DNA from: Phyllobacterium endophyticum
GTDB taxonomy: Bacteria > Pseudomonadota > Alphaproteobacteria > Rhizobiales > Rhizobiaceae
Length of the DNA: 64,000 bases
Assembly: GCF_003010935.1 (NCBI RefSeq)
Contig: NZ_PGGN01000003.1
Location: forward strand, 620,001-684,000
Direction: 5' to 3'
In this document: positions 43,608 to 52,614 of the stretch, piece after piece
Layout of the letters: every line of letters begins with the position of its first letter
How positions within the stretch are numbered: the first letter of the stretch is position 1
Notes under the pieces: model-generated
Databases searched by the model: none
The model's input: only the letters and a program-made list of their open reading frames with translations
Told to the model about the DNA's origin: nothing
Made by a program: the position numbers and the translations under genes

Positions 43608-44329
43608 GCGATATAACTTTCTCAGACGAAACGCGCGCCAAGCTGAAAACGGTCTCGACCGCTTCTATCGCTACAGCGCTTTACAGGCGCGGGATGCGTA
43701 ACCAATTCATACAGGGAGTTGTGCCTGTCGCTGCCAAGGACGAGAATATGGTGGGTCCGGCTTTCACGCTGCGGTACATTCCTGCACGCGAAGATCGCAA
43801 CCCGATCACTGTCTTTCGCAATCCAGAACACCCTCAGCGAGTTGCAGTGGAAACCTGCCCACCTGGCCATGTGCTCATCATGGACGCGCGCAAGGACGCG
43901 CGCGCGGCCACCGCAGGGTCAATTTTGATCACACGACTTGCACTTCGTGGCGCCGCTGGGGTTGTCTCGGACGGGGGGTTCCGCGATGCTGAAGGCATAG
44001 GCGCGCTCGACATGCCAGCCTATTTTGCCAGGCCGTCTGCCCCAACAAACCTGACGCTGCATGAGGCCTTGGATATCAACGTGCCAATCTCCTGTGGTGA
44101 TGCACCGGTATTTCCGGGCGACATACTGGTCGGCGACAAAGATGGCGTCATGGTGATTCCCGCGCATCTTGCTGACGAGGTTGCCGAAGAATGCACCGGC
44201 ATGGAAAGCTTCGAGGAATTTGTTTTAGAAGAGGTTCGTGCCGGAGCGCCAATCATCGGCCTTTATCCCTGCACAAAGGAAGAAAACCAACAGAAATATG
44301 AAGCGTGGCGGACAACATCCGCCCGATAA
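43604..44329 (+). CDS. RraA-like family protein (possible keto-acid aldolase)
   Basis: A 241-residue RraA/HMG-aldolase family protein. LKTVSTASIATALYRRGMRNQFIQGVVPV is the N-terminal region, GHVLIMDARKDARAATAGSILITRLALRGAAGVVSDGGFRDAEGI holds the Arg and Asp that bind substrate and metal in 4-hydroxy-4-methyl-2-oxoglutarate aldolases, and PGDILVGDKDGVMVIPAHLADEVAEEC follows. Family members either inhibit RNase E or cleave/decarboxylate 2-keto acids; the operon setting favours a catabolic enzyme. It is translationally coupled to hyuB. An 8-bp stem at 44366-44393 follows. Confidence 0.85.
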   Translation: MSDITFSDETRAKLKTVSTASIATALYRRGMRNQFIQGVVPVAAKDENMVGPAFTLRYIPAREDRNPITVFRNPEHPQRVAVETCPPGHVLIMDARKDARAATAGSILITRLALRGAAGVVSDGGFRDAEGIGALDMPAYFARPSAPTNLTLHEALDINVPISCGDAPVFPGDILVGDKDGVMVIPAHLADEVAEECTGMESFEEFVLEEVRAGAPIIGLYPCTKEENQQKYEAWRTTSAR

Positions 44330-44365
44330 GATCGGCGCTTTTTCTCCTCCCTGGTAACCGCGTAG

Positions 44366-44393
44366 AGGGCTGCCGATTGAATTCCGCAGCCCT
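44366..44393 (+). terminator. possible terminator after the hydantoinase operon
   Basis: AGGGCTGC (44366-44373) pairs with GCAGCCCT (44386-44393) across a 12-base loop. There is no long T-run after it, so termination strength is uncertain. Confidence 0.4.
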
Positions 44394-44637
44394 TCCCGAC
44401 GAGGGAGCTATTGCGCCCGGCAAAGCGAACACAATGCTTCTCTGAACTTGAACCCGGCCTGGCACATGCGTTTTCGCCAGGGACAGTCGAACTGGTTGAC
44501 CGGCCTGCAATACGGCAGAGGCAGCCTTTTGCCATATGGCGTTAGCGGTACTCACTAGGCATCGGCAGCTCGCACGGGTCCTTGCGTCTCCCGACCAGCC
44601 GGTTTGTGATCAATATCTTCAAGAGCTGTAATTATTT
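44394..44637. other. intergenic stretch upstream of the LacI operon
   Basis: No gene is visible. The region leads into the two LacI-type operators starting at 44638. Confidence 0.35.
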
Positions 44638-44699
44638 TTGAGAAACCCTTTTCTCAACGTCGATCTTACGCTATAACCAGGTGAGAAACCGGTTTCTCA
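44638..44699 (+). promoter_or_regulatory. LacI promoter with two palindromic operators
   Basis: Operator 1 spans 44638-44657 (8-bp arms TTGAGAAA and TTTCTCAA). Operator 2 is a perfect 18-bp palindrome, TGAGAAACCGGTTTCTCA, at 44682-44699. Their centres are 43 bp apart, four helical turns. TATAAC at 44672-44677 is a likely -10 box, so operator 1 covers the -35 region and operator 2 the start site. The design implies autorepression by the adjacent LacI protein. Confidence 0.7.
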
Positions 44700-44714
44700 A
44701 GCCTGGAGCTGTAC

Positions 44715-45725
44715 TTGTCCCGCATCAACCTGTCAGAGCGAGTGACTATCTATGATGTTGCTGCGGCAGCGGGCGTGAGCACCGCCACGGCGTCAAAGGC
44801 GCTCAATGACACGGGCCGTATGTCGGCAGAGACCCGCGACCGCATCAGACGAGTTGCGCGGGAGCTCGGATTTCGGCCCAACGCATTGGCCCGCAGTTTG
44901 ACCCGCAAGCGCAGTTTTACAGTGGGGCTGCTCACAGACGACACCTACGGCCGCTTCACACTTCCTGTCATGGCCGGCATCTCCGAAGGGTTGATCGATC
45001 ACGGCGTCTCCGTTTTCCTGTGTGCAGTCGAAGACAATCCTGCACTTGCCAAGGTCCATGTGGACGCCATGCTTGACAAGCAGGTCGATGGCATCATTGC
45101 CACTGGCAAGCGCATCGACAAACCTCTGCCTGTCGATCTGTCCCACCTTTCGGTTCCGGTCGTCTACGCGCTGACGGCGGCGCCGCTGGAGGCGGTGACG
45201 TTTGTCCCGGACGACCGGCAGGGCGCCCAGGAGGCGGTCGACCATCTTATTGCAGCGGGCAGAACCAAGATCGTTCACATTACCGGTCCGGGCAGTTTCA
45301 GAGTGGTCCAGGAACGTGCCAGCGCATTCGCGGAGACAATGCAATCTGCAGGCCTTCCTGTCTCCCAAGCTGCAATCCTGCAAGGAACCTGGTCTGAGCG
45401 GTGGGGTCATGAGGCGGTGGAAGCACTCTGGTCCGGAGAAAATCACCCCGATGGCATCTTCTGCGGTAACGACCAGATAGCACGAGGCGTGATAGACGCG
45501 CTTCGGGAGCGGACGATCGAAGTTCCGACAGACGTCTCTGTGGTCGGATTCGACAATTGGGAGATTGTTGCCGAACAAACGCGCCCTCCCCTGACCACAG
45601 TCGACATGAATTTGAAGGAACTCGGACGGCAGGCCGGCCAGGCGCTCGTGCGCCTTGTCAATGGCGAAACCGTCGAGCAAGGACTTTGGAAGTTGCCATG
45701 TATGCTGGTTGTTCGTGGCTCATGA
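44715..45725 (+). CDS. LacI-family transcriptional regulator
   Basis: A 336-residue LacI-type repressor. Residues 10-30 form the helix-turn-helix (VTIYDVAAAAGVSTATASKALN), followed by the hinge region with RPNALARSLTRKRS and a periplasmic-binding-protein-like effector domain (FTVGLLTDDTYGRFTLPVMAGI, GIFCGNDQIARGVIDALRE, VPTDVSVVGFDNWEIVAEQTRPPLTTVDM). The start codon is TTG, with GGAG six bases before it. It stands at the head of the GH127/ABC operon and its two operators lie immediately upstream, so the inducer is probably arabinose or an arabinofuranosyl oligosaccharide (inferred). Confidence 0.92.
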   Translation: MSRINLSERVTIYDVAAAAGVSTATASKALNDTGRMSAETRDRIRRVARELGFRPNALARSLTRKRSFTVGLLTDDTYGRFTLPVMAGISEGLIDHGVSVFLCAVEDNPALAKVHVDAMLDKQVDGIIATGKRIDKPLPVDLSHLSVPVVYALTAAPLEAVTFVPDDRQGAQEAVDHLIAAGRTKIVHITGPGSFRVVQERASAFAETMQSAGLPVSQAAILQGTWSERWGHEAVEALWSGENHPDGIFCGNDQIARGVIDALRERTIEVPTDVSVVGFDNWEIVAEQTRPPLTTVDMNLKELGRQAGQALVRLVNGETVEQGLWKLPCMLVVRGS

Positions 45726-45795
45726 TGACTTGGCAAGAAAATAGCAGGCCAGACTCAGTTCAATAACCACGGCTTTACAGGGAGGAGACCCAATC

Positions 45796-47037
45796 ATGAA
45801 GCTGCTCAAGATTATGACACTTGCCGCGACGGCGCTGGGCGTACTGTCGACGTGCGCCCTTGCGCAAGAGAAGGTGACGATGTGGTCGCGCTCGACCAGC
45901 GAAGCGTTCATGCCTGCGCTGATCAAAGCGTTCAATGCCTCCCATGAGACACAGATCGAACTGCAGATCGTGCCCTCCAGCGAAATGGTGCAGAAATACG
46001 CCACCGCCGCGGCCGGCGGTTCCGCGCCTGACTTCGTTTCGCTCGACCTTGTCTACGCACCGGCTTTCGCCAAGTCAGGGGCGCTTGAAGACTTGACTGA
46101 TCTTGCCAAGAGCCTGCCCTATTTCGATCAGCTATCGAAAGCTCATGTCGGAACTGGCACCTATGATGGCAGGATCTATGCATTGCCGATGTCGGCGGAT
46201 GCATCCGTTCTGCTTTGGAACAAAAGACTGTTCAAGCAGGCCGGACTCGATCCGGAAAAGGGGCCAACCAATTGGTCTGAAATCGAAGAGGCAGCAGGTA
46301 AGGTCAACGCGCTGGGCGGCGATGTTCACGGCTTTTATTTCTCGGGCGCGTGCGGCGGCTGCAACGCCTTCACTTTCATGCCTCTCATTTGGGCGTCCGG
46401 CGGCGACATTCTGGTCGATGATGGCAAGCGTGCGACCATCGATACTCCCCAGATGCACGAGGCGATCAATTTCTATCGCAATTTGGTGGCCAAGGGTCTT
46501 GTTCCCGAAAGTGCAAAGACAGATTCAGGCAAGAACTTCTTCGGCGGTTTTGCAACCGACAAGATCGGCCTGTCACCCATCGGCGCTTTCGCAATTGGCA
46601 ATCTGGTCAAGAACTATCCAACGGTCGAATTCGGTGTCACCTTCATTCCTGGTAAGAACGGGGGCAAAGCGTCTTTCGCCGGCGGCGACAATTTTGTGGT
46701 TACAGCCGGCCGAGACAATACCAAGGCCGCAAAGGAGTTTTTGGAATTCGTCTACTCGATAGAGGGACAAACCCTCCTTGCAAAGGGCGGAAGCCTGCCG
46801 ACTCGCGCCGACATCGCCGCCGAGGCAATCAAGTCGCTGGACGAGCGCTATCAAATTGCAACTGAGGCCATGAAGATTGGCCGCACCCCCTCATCTCCCG
46901 TCTATAATGACATCATCAACAGCAGTACCGGTCCATGGAAGCAGATGTTAAACGAGGCTTTTTTTGGTGACGATGCTAGGGGATCTGTTGCCAAGGCGCA
47001 GGCCGCGATGCAGTCGATCCTCGACTCCTCGAACTAA
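45796..47037 (+). CDS. ABC sugar-binding protein (arabinofuranoside importer)
   Basis: A 413-residue family 1 extracellular solute-binding protein. The Sec signal peptide MKLLKIMTLAATALGVLSTCALA precedes QEKVTMWSRSTSEAFMPALIKAFN. YALPMSADASVLLWNKRLFKQAGLDPEKGPTNWSEIEEAAGKV and IGLSPIGAFAIGNLVKNYP resemble oligosaccharide-binding proteins. FSGACGGCNAFTF has two cysteines that could form a disulfide. GGGAGGAG lies upstream of the ATG. It is encoded between the repressor and the two permeases, with a strong hairpin after it, as is common for highly expressed binding proteins. Confidence 0.92.
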   Translation: MKLLKIMTLAATALGVLSTCALAQEKVTMWSRSTSEAFMPALIKAFNASHETQIELQIVPSSEMVQKYATAAAGGSAPDFVSLDLVYAPAFAKSGALEDLTDLAKSLPYFDQLSKAHVGTGTYDGRIYALPMSADASVLLWNKRLFKQAGLDPEKGPTNWSEIEEAAGKVNALGGDVHGFYFSGACGGCNAFTFMPLIWASGGDILVDDGKRATIDTPQMHEAINFYRNLVAKGLVPESAKTDSGKNFFGGFATDKIGLSPIGAFAIGNLVKNYPTVEFGVTFIPGKNGGKASFAGGDNFVVTAGRDNTKAAKEFLEFVYSIEGQTLLAKGGSLPTRADIAAEAIKSLDERYQIATEAMKIGRTPSSPVYNDIINSSTGPWKQMLNEAFFGDDARGSVAKAQAAMQSILDSSN

Positions 47038-47079
47038 GCAATTGACTGCATTCGGAGTCCCCTCCCGACTTCGGATGCC

Positions 47080-47106
47080 GGCCCGGACGCTCCTACCGTC
47101 CGGGCC
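47080..47106 (+). terminator. hairpin between the binding-protein and permease genes
   Basis: GGCCCGGACG (47080-47089) pairs perfectly with 47097-47106 across a seven-base loop. No T-run follows. It is more likely an mRNA-stabilising or attenuating stem that keeps the binding protein more abundant than the permeases. Confidence 0.55.
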
Positions 47107-47135
47107 AACCCCGCTCATCCGATGGACCTGAAGCA

Positions 47136-48062
47136 ATGACCTCTCAACCGCAGATTCACAACGGCGTGCCAATCCCCCGAAGGAACCAAAGGCAACGCCG
47201 CAAGCAGCTTGCCGGGCTCCTGTTCGTGTCTCCGGCCCTCATCCTTGTGCTGACCTTCTTCGTCATTCCCCTCGGGATGGCCTTCTGGATGTCGCTGCAC
47301 AATTGGCCATTGCTCGGAAAACCGCGATTCATCTGGTTCAACAACTACACCAGGCTCGCGCAGGATGGGCAATTTTGGGCGTCGATGCGCTTTACGGTTT
47401 ACTATACATTGGTGGTGACTGTTGCGATCTTTGCGGTAGCCTTTCCGCTGGCACTTTTTGCTGAGAAGTCACGCAAGCTCACCAAAATATACCGCACCGC
47501 GTTTTTCCTGCCTGTCGTCGTCGGCTTCGGCTCAGCCAGCCTGCTCTGGGCGTGGCTGCTGGATGTCGACTCTGGCCTGTTTTCCCCCGCGGCCCAGTCG
47601 CTGGGTTTTACGGCCAAGCGCGTGAATTTACTTGCCGATTTTGATACGACCTTCTGGTCGATCATCATCATGGTTGTCTGGAAGACCGCCGGTTTCAACA
47701 TGATCATCTTGCTGACCGGTCTGCAGGGTATTTCAACCGAGGTTCAGGAGGCCGCACGCATGGACGGCGCTTCTGCCTGGCAGCGTTTCAGGCGGGTCAC
47801 GCTTCCCCTCATGCGCCGCACGATCGCGCTCGCGCTCATTCTTTCCGTTTCCGGTTCAATGCTTGCTTTCGACCAGTTCTACATTATCGCCGACGGCGGT
47901 CCACAAAACAGTACCGTGACGGCCGTCTATTGGATATTCAGTCAGTCCTTCGTCTCCTTCCATCTTGGGTACGGCTCGGCACTGTCGATGGTGCTCCTGG
48001 TCATCCTTGTCTTCATCAGTGTCTTGCAGTTGCGGCTGCTCCGCAACCCGGAGGGCATGTGA
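47136..48062 (+). CDS. carbohydrate ABC transporter permease (MalF-like)
   Basis: A 308-residue permease with an N-terminal cytoplasmic segment and about six helices starting at LAGLLFVSPALILVLTFFVIPLGMAFWMSL. The EAA loop is GISTEVQEAARMDGASAWQRFRRVTLPLMRRTI, and LAFDQFYIIADGGPQNSTVTAVYWIFSQSF is a typical late block. Its stop codon overlaps the start of the next permease (TGATG). It forms the membrane channel with that partner. Confidence 0.92.
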   Translation: MTSQPQIHNGVPIPRRNQRQRRKQLAGLLFVSPALILVLTFFVIPLGMAFWMSLHNWPLLGKPRFIWFNNYTRLAQDGQFWASMRFTVYYTLVVTVAIFAVAFPLALFAEKSRKLTKIYRTAFFLPVVVGFGSASLLWAWLLDVDSGLFSPAAQSLGFTAKRVNLLADFDTTFWSIIIMVVWKTAGFNMIILLTGLQGISTEVQEAARMDGASAWQRFRRVTLPLMRRTIALALILSVSGSMLAFDQFYIIADGGPQNSTVTAVYWIFSQSFVSFHLGYGSALSMVLLVILVFISVLQLRLLRNPEGM

Positions 48063-48922
48063 TGGCCCGCAGCCGCACCTCTACCACACACCGGCTTCAC
48101 GAGGCCATTCGCTATCACGGCTTCGGCATTGCCGCGGCCCTGCTTTTCCTCGCACCGCTCGCCTGGAGCGTTCTGGTCAGCTTCAAGCCGTCCATCGAAG
48201 CCAGGCAGCCACCGCTGCCGCCGTGGCCTGTTGGCGGCTTTAGCGTACAGAGCTACGAAAACCTCGCACAATACGGGGCGGGCATCTGGACCTACACCGG
48301 GAACAGTTTGATCGTCTCGGCTGCAACCGTGGTGGCATCGGTTGTGATCAGTCTGTTCGCAGGCTACGGCTTTTCACGCTTCCAATTCCCCTTGAAAAAC
48401 GCACTGTTCGTTTTGATCATCTCGACGGTGATGATCCCGTTCCAGTCGATTCTGACGCCCCTTTTCCTGATCCTGACGAAGCTTGGGCTGCAGAATACCC
48501 TGACCGGGATCGTACTCGTCTATGTGACGCTGCAACTGCCTTTCTCCATCTTTATGATGCGCAACGCTTTCGACGCGGTGCCGAAGGAAATCGAGGATGC
48601 TGCCCGCGTCGACGGAGCGTCGGTCTTTGCTGTACTCTATCGCATCATGTTGCCGCTCGTCTTGCCGGGCGTCGCCACCGTGGCAATCTTCGCCTTCCTG
48701 GCGTCCTGGAACGAATTCCTCGCCGCGCTGATCCTGCTCACGGACCAAAACAAGTACACACTGCCTGTCTTGATGGCGGCAGTCCGCTCCGGCCAGTTTG
48801 GCACAATTGACTGGGGTGCAGTGCAGTCCGGCGTAACGCTCATGATGGCGCCATGCCTCGTGATTTTCCTCGCCCTGCAGCGCTATTACATCCGCGGTCT
48901 GACCGCGGGCGCCGTCAAATAA
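48062..48922 (+). CDS. carbohydrate ABC transporter permease (MalG-like)
   Basis: A 286-residue permease with about six helices. It contains GYGFSRFQFPLKNALFVLIISTVMIPFQSILTPLFLI, the EAA loop VPKEIEDAARVDGASVFAVLYRIMLPLVLPGV, and the MalG-type ending YYIRGLTAGAVK. The ATG overlaps the preceding stop by one base. It is the second channel subunit of the importer that delivers substrate to the GH127 enzyme encoded next. Confidence 0.92.
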   Translation: MARSRTSTTHRLHEAIRYHGFGIAAALLFLAPLAWSVLVSFKPSIEARQPPLPPWPVGGFSVQSYENLAQYGAGIWTYTGNSLIVSAATVVASVVISLFAGYGFSRFQFPLKNALFVLIISTVMIPFQSILTPLFLILTKLGLQNTLTGIVLVYVTLQLPFSIFMMRNAFDAVPKEIEDAARVDGASVFAVLYRIMLPLVLPGVATVAIFAFLASWNEFLAALILLTDQNKYTLPVLMAAVRSGQFGTIDWGAVQSGVTLMMAPCLVIFLALQRYYIRGLTAGAVK

Positions 48923-48955
48923 CATCAACCAGTGAACTGAATGGGTAGATCAAAT

Positions 48956-50899
48956 ATGACATCCTTGAATATACCAACCGCAGGCGGTTTCCGTCCACCG
49001 GCTGTGCCGGAAGTCGACGTCCACGGCTTCTGGGGCGAGCGAATAGATGCGGTCGCCGACAAGACCGTCATGATCCTTTACGACCGCTGCGTTGCGGCGG
49101 GAATGCTCGACCAGATCGATCCTGACAGACTGGTGCCGGAAATCCGCATGCCATTCCATACGCGCGCCGACGGGTCGCCTGATACGGTCAATGTCCAGAT
49201 GTTCTGGGACTCCGACGTCGCCAAGGTGATCGAAGCCGCAGCATATGCCCTCTACCGGAAGCCGAATCCGGATCTCGAGGCGAAGACCGACGCGATCATC
49301 GACATGTTCGAGAAACTTCAGCAGCCTGACGGGTATCTCAATTCCTGGTTCATCCGCATGCAGCCCGGCAAGCGCTGGACAAATCTGCGCGATTGCCACG
49401 AACTATATTGCGCTGGACATCTGATGGAGGCCGCGGTTGCCTACTTCCATGCAACCGGCAAGCGCAAGTTTCTGGACGTCATGTGCCGCTATGCCGACCA
49501 TATCGATCACATGTTCGGTCCACGTCCTGGCCAGAGGCCGGGATATTGCGGTCATGAAGAGATCGAGCTCGCTTTGGTCCGACTTGGCCGCACGACCGGC
49601 GAGCAACGATATCTTGATCTCGCCCGCTTCTTCGTGGATGAGCGCGGGAAGCGGCCACACTATTTCGACGTCGAAGCGAAAGAGCGCGGCGCCGACCCCA
49701 AACAGTTCAGGCATCGGACATACGAGTACAACCAGTCGCATGCGCCGGTGCGCGAACAGACAAAAGTCACCGGTCACGCGGTGCGCGCGATGTACCTTTA
49801 CGCGGGAATGGCCGACATCGCGACGGAATTCACCGACGACAGTCTCACCGACGCTTTGAAGATCCTGTGGGACGATCTGACGACCAAGCAGATGTACGTT
49901 ACCGGAGGCATAGGTCCAGCGGCCAGCAACGAAGGCTTTACCGACTATTTTGATTTACCGAACGAAAGCGCCTATGCCGAAACCTGCGCCGCCGTCGGCC
50001 TGATCATGTGGGCAAGCCGCATGCTGGGTCGCGGCCCGGACCGGCGCTATGCCGATATCATGGAGCAGGCCCTCTACAACGGTGCACTGTCCGGCTTGGC
50101 GACGGATGGCGCAAAGTTCTTCTACGACAACCCGCTGGAAAGCCGGGGGACGCATCATCGCTGGATCTGGCACCGCTGCCCGTGCTGCCCACCGAATATC
50201 GCCCGGACCGTGTTATCCATTGGTAGCTACATGTATGGTGTGTCCACAGGGGAACTCGCCGTCCATTTGTATGGCGAAAGCACTGCCCGGCTCGCCGTAG
50301 GTGCAGCGCCCGTAACGCTCACGCAGCGCACAGATTATCCATGGGATGGCCGCATCGCCATTACCGTTGGTCTGGACGTTCCGGTTTCTTTTAAGCTTGC
50401 GCTGCGCCTACCAGCCTGGTGCCGCGGTGCAAAACTGTCCATCGATGGCGAGAGCATCGATGTCGCTGTTGCTGAGGATAAGGGCTATGCGCGCATCGAA
50501 CGCCTCTGGCGCGGTGGTGAAACGATCCTCCTGGATCTGCCGATGGATATTCGCGCCTTGCACGCCAACCCTGCGGTCAGAGCGGATATTGGCCGCGTAT
50601 GTCTCGCCCGTGGCCCGATCATCTATTGCGCAGAGGAAGTCGATAACGGAGCAGGCCTCAACAGTGTAATCCTGCCGGGCGACCTCAGTCACGCCGGTGC
50701 CGGTTCCATCGAACAACTCGGGAAAGCGGTGGCGATTGACGTTGCGGCCAAGCGTGAGCGTTGGGACGACTGGCGAGGGAAACTCTACGACGCAAAAAAG
50801 CCAATTCTGGAAGACGTAACAACGCGATTCGTGCCTTACCATCTGTGGGACAACCGCGAGCCGGGTGAAATGCTCGTCTGGGTAAGGACGGAAAGATGA
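48956..50899 (+). CDS. GH127 beta-L-arabinofuranosidase
   Basis: A 647-residue glycoside hydrolase family 127 protein without a signal peptide, hence cytoplasmic. The catalytic (alpha/alpha)6 barrel covers about the first 430 residues, with the beta-sandwich behind. The Zn-binding, catalytic set is present: Glu and Cys in NESAYAETCAAVG (about residues 342 and 344) and two Cys in HRCPCCPPNIART (about 410 and 411), matching Glu338, Cys340, Cys417 and Cys418 of HypBA1. YVTGGIG and DYFDLPNESAYAE are other family blocks. Such enzymes release L-arabinose from beta-L-arabinofuranosides such as arabinosylated hydroxyproline in plant extensins. Starts at 48941 or 48956 are possible. It is the only hydrolase in this ABC operon, so it defines the substrate. 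Confidence 0.92.
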   Translation: MTSLNIPTAGGFRPPAVPEVDVHGFWGERIDAVADKTVMILYDRCVAAGMLDQIDPDRLVPEIRMPFHTRADGSPDTVNVQMFWDSDVAKVIEAAAYALYRKPNPDLEAKTDAIIDMFEKLQQPDGYLNSWFIRMQPGKRWTNLRDCHELYCAGHLMEAAVAYFHATGKRKFLDVMCRYADHIDHMFGPRPGQRPGYCGHEEIELALVRLGRTTGEQRYLDLARFFVDERGKRPHYFDVEAKERGADPKQFRHRTYEYNQSHAPVREQTKVTGHAVRAMYLYAGMADIATEFTDDSLTDALKILWDDLTTKQMYVTGGIGPAASNEGFTDYFDLPNESAYAETCAAVGLIMWASRMLGRGPDRRYADIMEQALYNGALSGLATDGAKFFYDNPLESRGTHHRWIWHRCPCCPPNIARTVLSIGSYMYGVSTGELAVHLYGESTARLAVGAAPVTLTQRTDYPWDGRIAITVGLDVPVSFKLALRLPAWCRGAKLSIDGESIDVAVAEDKGYARIERLWRGGETILLDLPMDIRALHANPAVRADIGRVCLARGPIIYCAEEVDNGAGLNSVILPGDLSHAGAGSIEQLGKAVAIDVAAKRERWDDWRGKLYDAKKPILEDVTTRFVPYHLWDNREPGEMLVWVRTER

Positions 50900-52026
50900 G
50901 GGATAGCGCACAGGAAAAGGCGAAGATCGAGCTTCGCAATGTCCGAAAAAGCTTCGGTAATGTTGACGTAATCCATGGTCTTGATCTCATGATCGAAGGC
51001 GGCGAATTCGTCGTGTTCGTTGGGCCATCCGGCTGCGGCAAATCCACACTCCTGCGCATGATTGCAGGGCTGGAGGATGTTACCTCTGGCGACATCTTGA
51101 TTGCTGACCGGGATGTGACTGATCTTGATCCTTCCAAACGTGGTATTGCGATGGTGTTTCAATCTTATGCGCTCTATCCGCATATGAACGTTCGCCAGAA
51201 CCTCTCGTTCGGCCTTGAGATGGCAAAGACCTCGCCTGAGGAAATTGAGCGCCAGGTTCAGGCCGCGGCACAGGTGCTTAAAATTGAGGTGCTGCTCGAC
51301 CGTCGCCCGGGGCAGCTATCGGGTGGACAACGCCAGCGCGTGGCGATCGGCCGCGCCATTGTTCGCAAGCCGCTCGCGTTTCTGTTTGACGAACCGCTCA
51401 GCAACCTCGATGCGGAACTGCGCGTCAGCATGCGCATCGAGATCGCCCGCCTGCATCGCGAACTCGGCAACACGATGATCTACGTCACCCATGATCAGAC
51501 GGAAGCCATGACGCTTGCGGATCGAATTGTTGTGCTCAAAGACGGACGCATCGAACAGGTAGGCACGCCCCGCGAAGTCTATGAGGATCCGAACAGCCTT
51601 TTCGTCGCCGGCTTCATCGGTTCGCCGCGGATGAACATAGTCGATGCGGTCTACATGCCAGAAAATCGCCTCGGAGTGGCCGAGGGGCTTATTTCCCTGC
51701 ACCAGCCACTGGCAGACATATCGGAGGGAACCACTGTCAAGCTCGGCATCCGGCCTGAACATCTGGCGCTGGGGGATCGCCAGGAGAGTTCGTTGCATGC
51801 CACCATTGACTTCACCGAGTATCTGGGAAGCACCCGTTACCTCTATTGCTATCTTCCAGGCGGTGAGAGCATCACCGTCGAACAACGCGATGGACGAGAC
51901 TATGTACCAGGTGAAGACGTTTGGATGAATTTCGACCTAGAATACCTCCGGCTATTTTCGGCCCAAGGCGAGCGGCTGCGCCCCGTCGCGCTGGAAACGG
52001 CGTCGGCTAAATCAACGAAAGGATGA
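50896..52026 (+). CDS. sugar ABC transporter ATP-binding protein (UgpC/MalK-type)
   Basis: A 376-residue ATPase. Walker A GPSGCGKST, Q-loop VFQSYALYPHMN, signature LSGGQRQRVAIGRAIV, Walker B AFLFDEPLSNLDA, switch His YVTHDQTEAMTLADR, then a TOBE/MalK-like regulatory tail (IGSPRMNIVDAVYM, KLGIRPEHLALGDR). The ATG overlaps the GH127 stop (ATGA), so translation is coupled and the ATPase is made with the hydrolase. It energises the two permeases upstream. Confidence 0.93.
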   Translation: MRDSAQEKAKIELRNVRKSFGNVDVIHGLDLMIEGGEFVVFVGPSGCGKSTLLRMIAGLEDVTSGDILIADRDVTDLDPSKRGIAMVFQSYALYPHMNVRQNLSFGLEMAKTSPEEIERQVQAAAQVLKIEVLLDRRPGQLSGGQRQRVAIGRAIVRKPLAFLFDEPLSNLDAELRVSMRIEIARLHRELGNTMIYVTHDQTEAMTLADRIVVLKDGRIEQVGTPREVYEDPNSLFVAGFIGSPRMNIVDAVYMPENRLGVAEGLISLHQPLADISEGTTVKLGIRPEHLALGDRQESSLHATIDFTEYLGSTRYLYCYLPGGESITVEQRDGRDYVPGEDVWMNFDLEYLRLFSAQGERLRPVALETASAKSTKG

Positions 52027-52614
52027 GCAACTCACCCGCCGAACGCGCTCGCCATGGGCGATCCAGCCGGCGTCAGTCCCGAACCCGCCTCCAACCCACA
52101 ATCGCCGTCAAGGCAGACCTCGTTGTAAGTGGTGATGGGCTGGCTCATGGCAATGATCAATATCGACATTTCATCAAGCTACAAACCATGCCACAGCACA
52201 TTCCCAGCCCGTGTCAACGCTTGGACAGCCGGCACACAACAGACTTTTGTTTTCGTTGAATTCTCCAATTTCTGCCTTGCGTCAAGAAGATGCCTCCAAC
52301 AGCGCGGACAGCAAATTTCAGGGTACCGTTCATCGTGGAGCTGGGCGCAGCTTCCTCTGAGCAATTGACCCAAGCATACGGAGCCTAGATCTTTGAAGCT
52401 TCGATTGGCCTGAAATTCGTCAATTTCTGCGTGGCTGCGTTCGCGAGCATCAAATGTCCGGCGACTTGTTCGGCACTGCCGACGATCGTCTGGGCACCGG
52501 CCAAGCGCTGTAGAACCTCAAAGGATACTTGCGTTGAGGAGAGAGCCGCAAGAGTGGCGGTCACCACAGCATTTTCCAACGCCGCCGGTATGGTACTCCT
52601 CGTGGTAGGTTCGT
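52027..52614. other. intergenic stretch with a possible monooxygenase remnant
   Basis: Between the ATPase and the sensor kinase I see no intact gene. A minus-strand frame ending at about 52388 reads VSFEVLQRLAGAQTIVGSAEQVAGHL, which resembles the C-terminal 'AGA-TxVGTPEQVAD-L' block of NtaA/SnaA/DszA-type flavin monooxygenases. The rest of such a gene is absent, so this may be a truncated relic. Chance similarity cannot be excluded. Confidence 0.3.
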
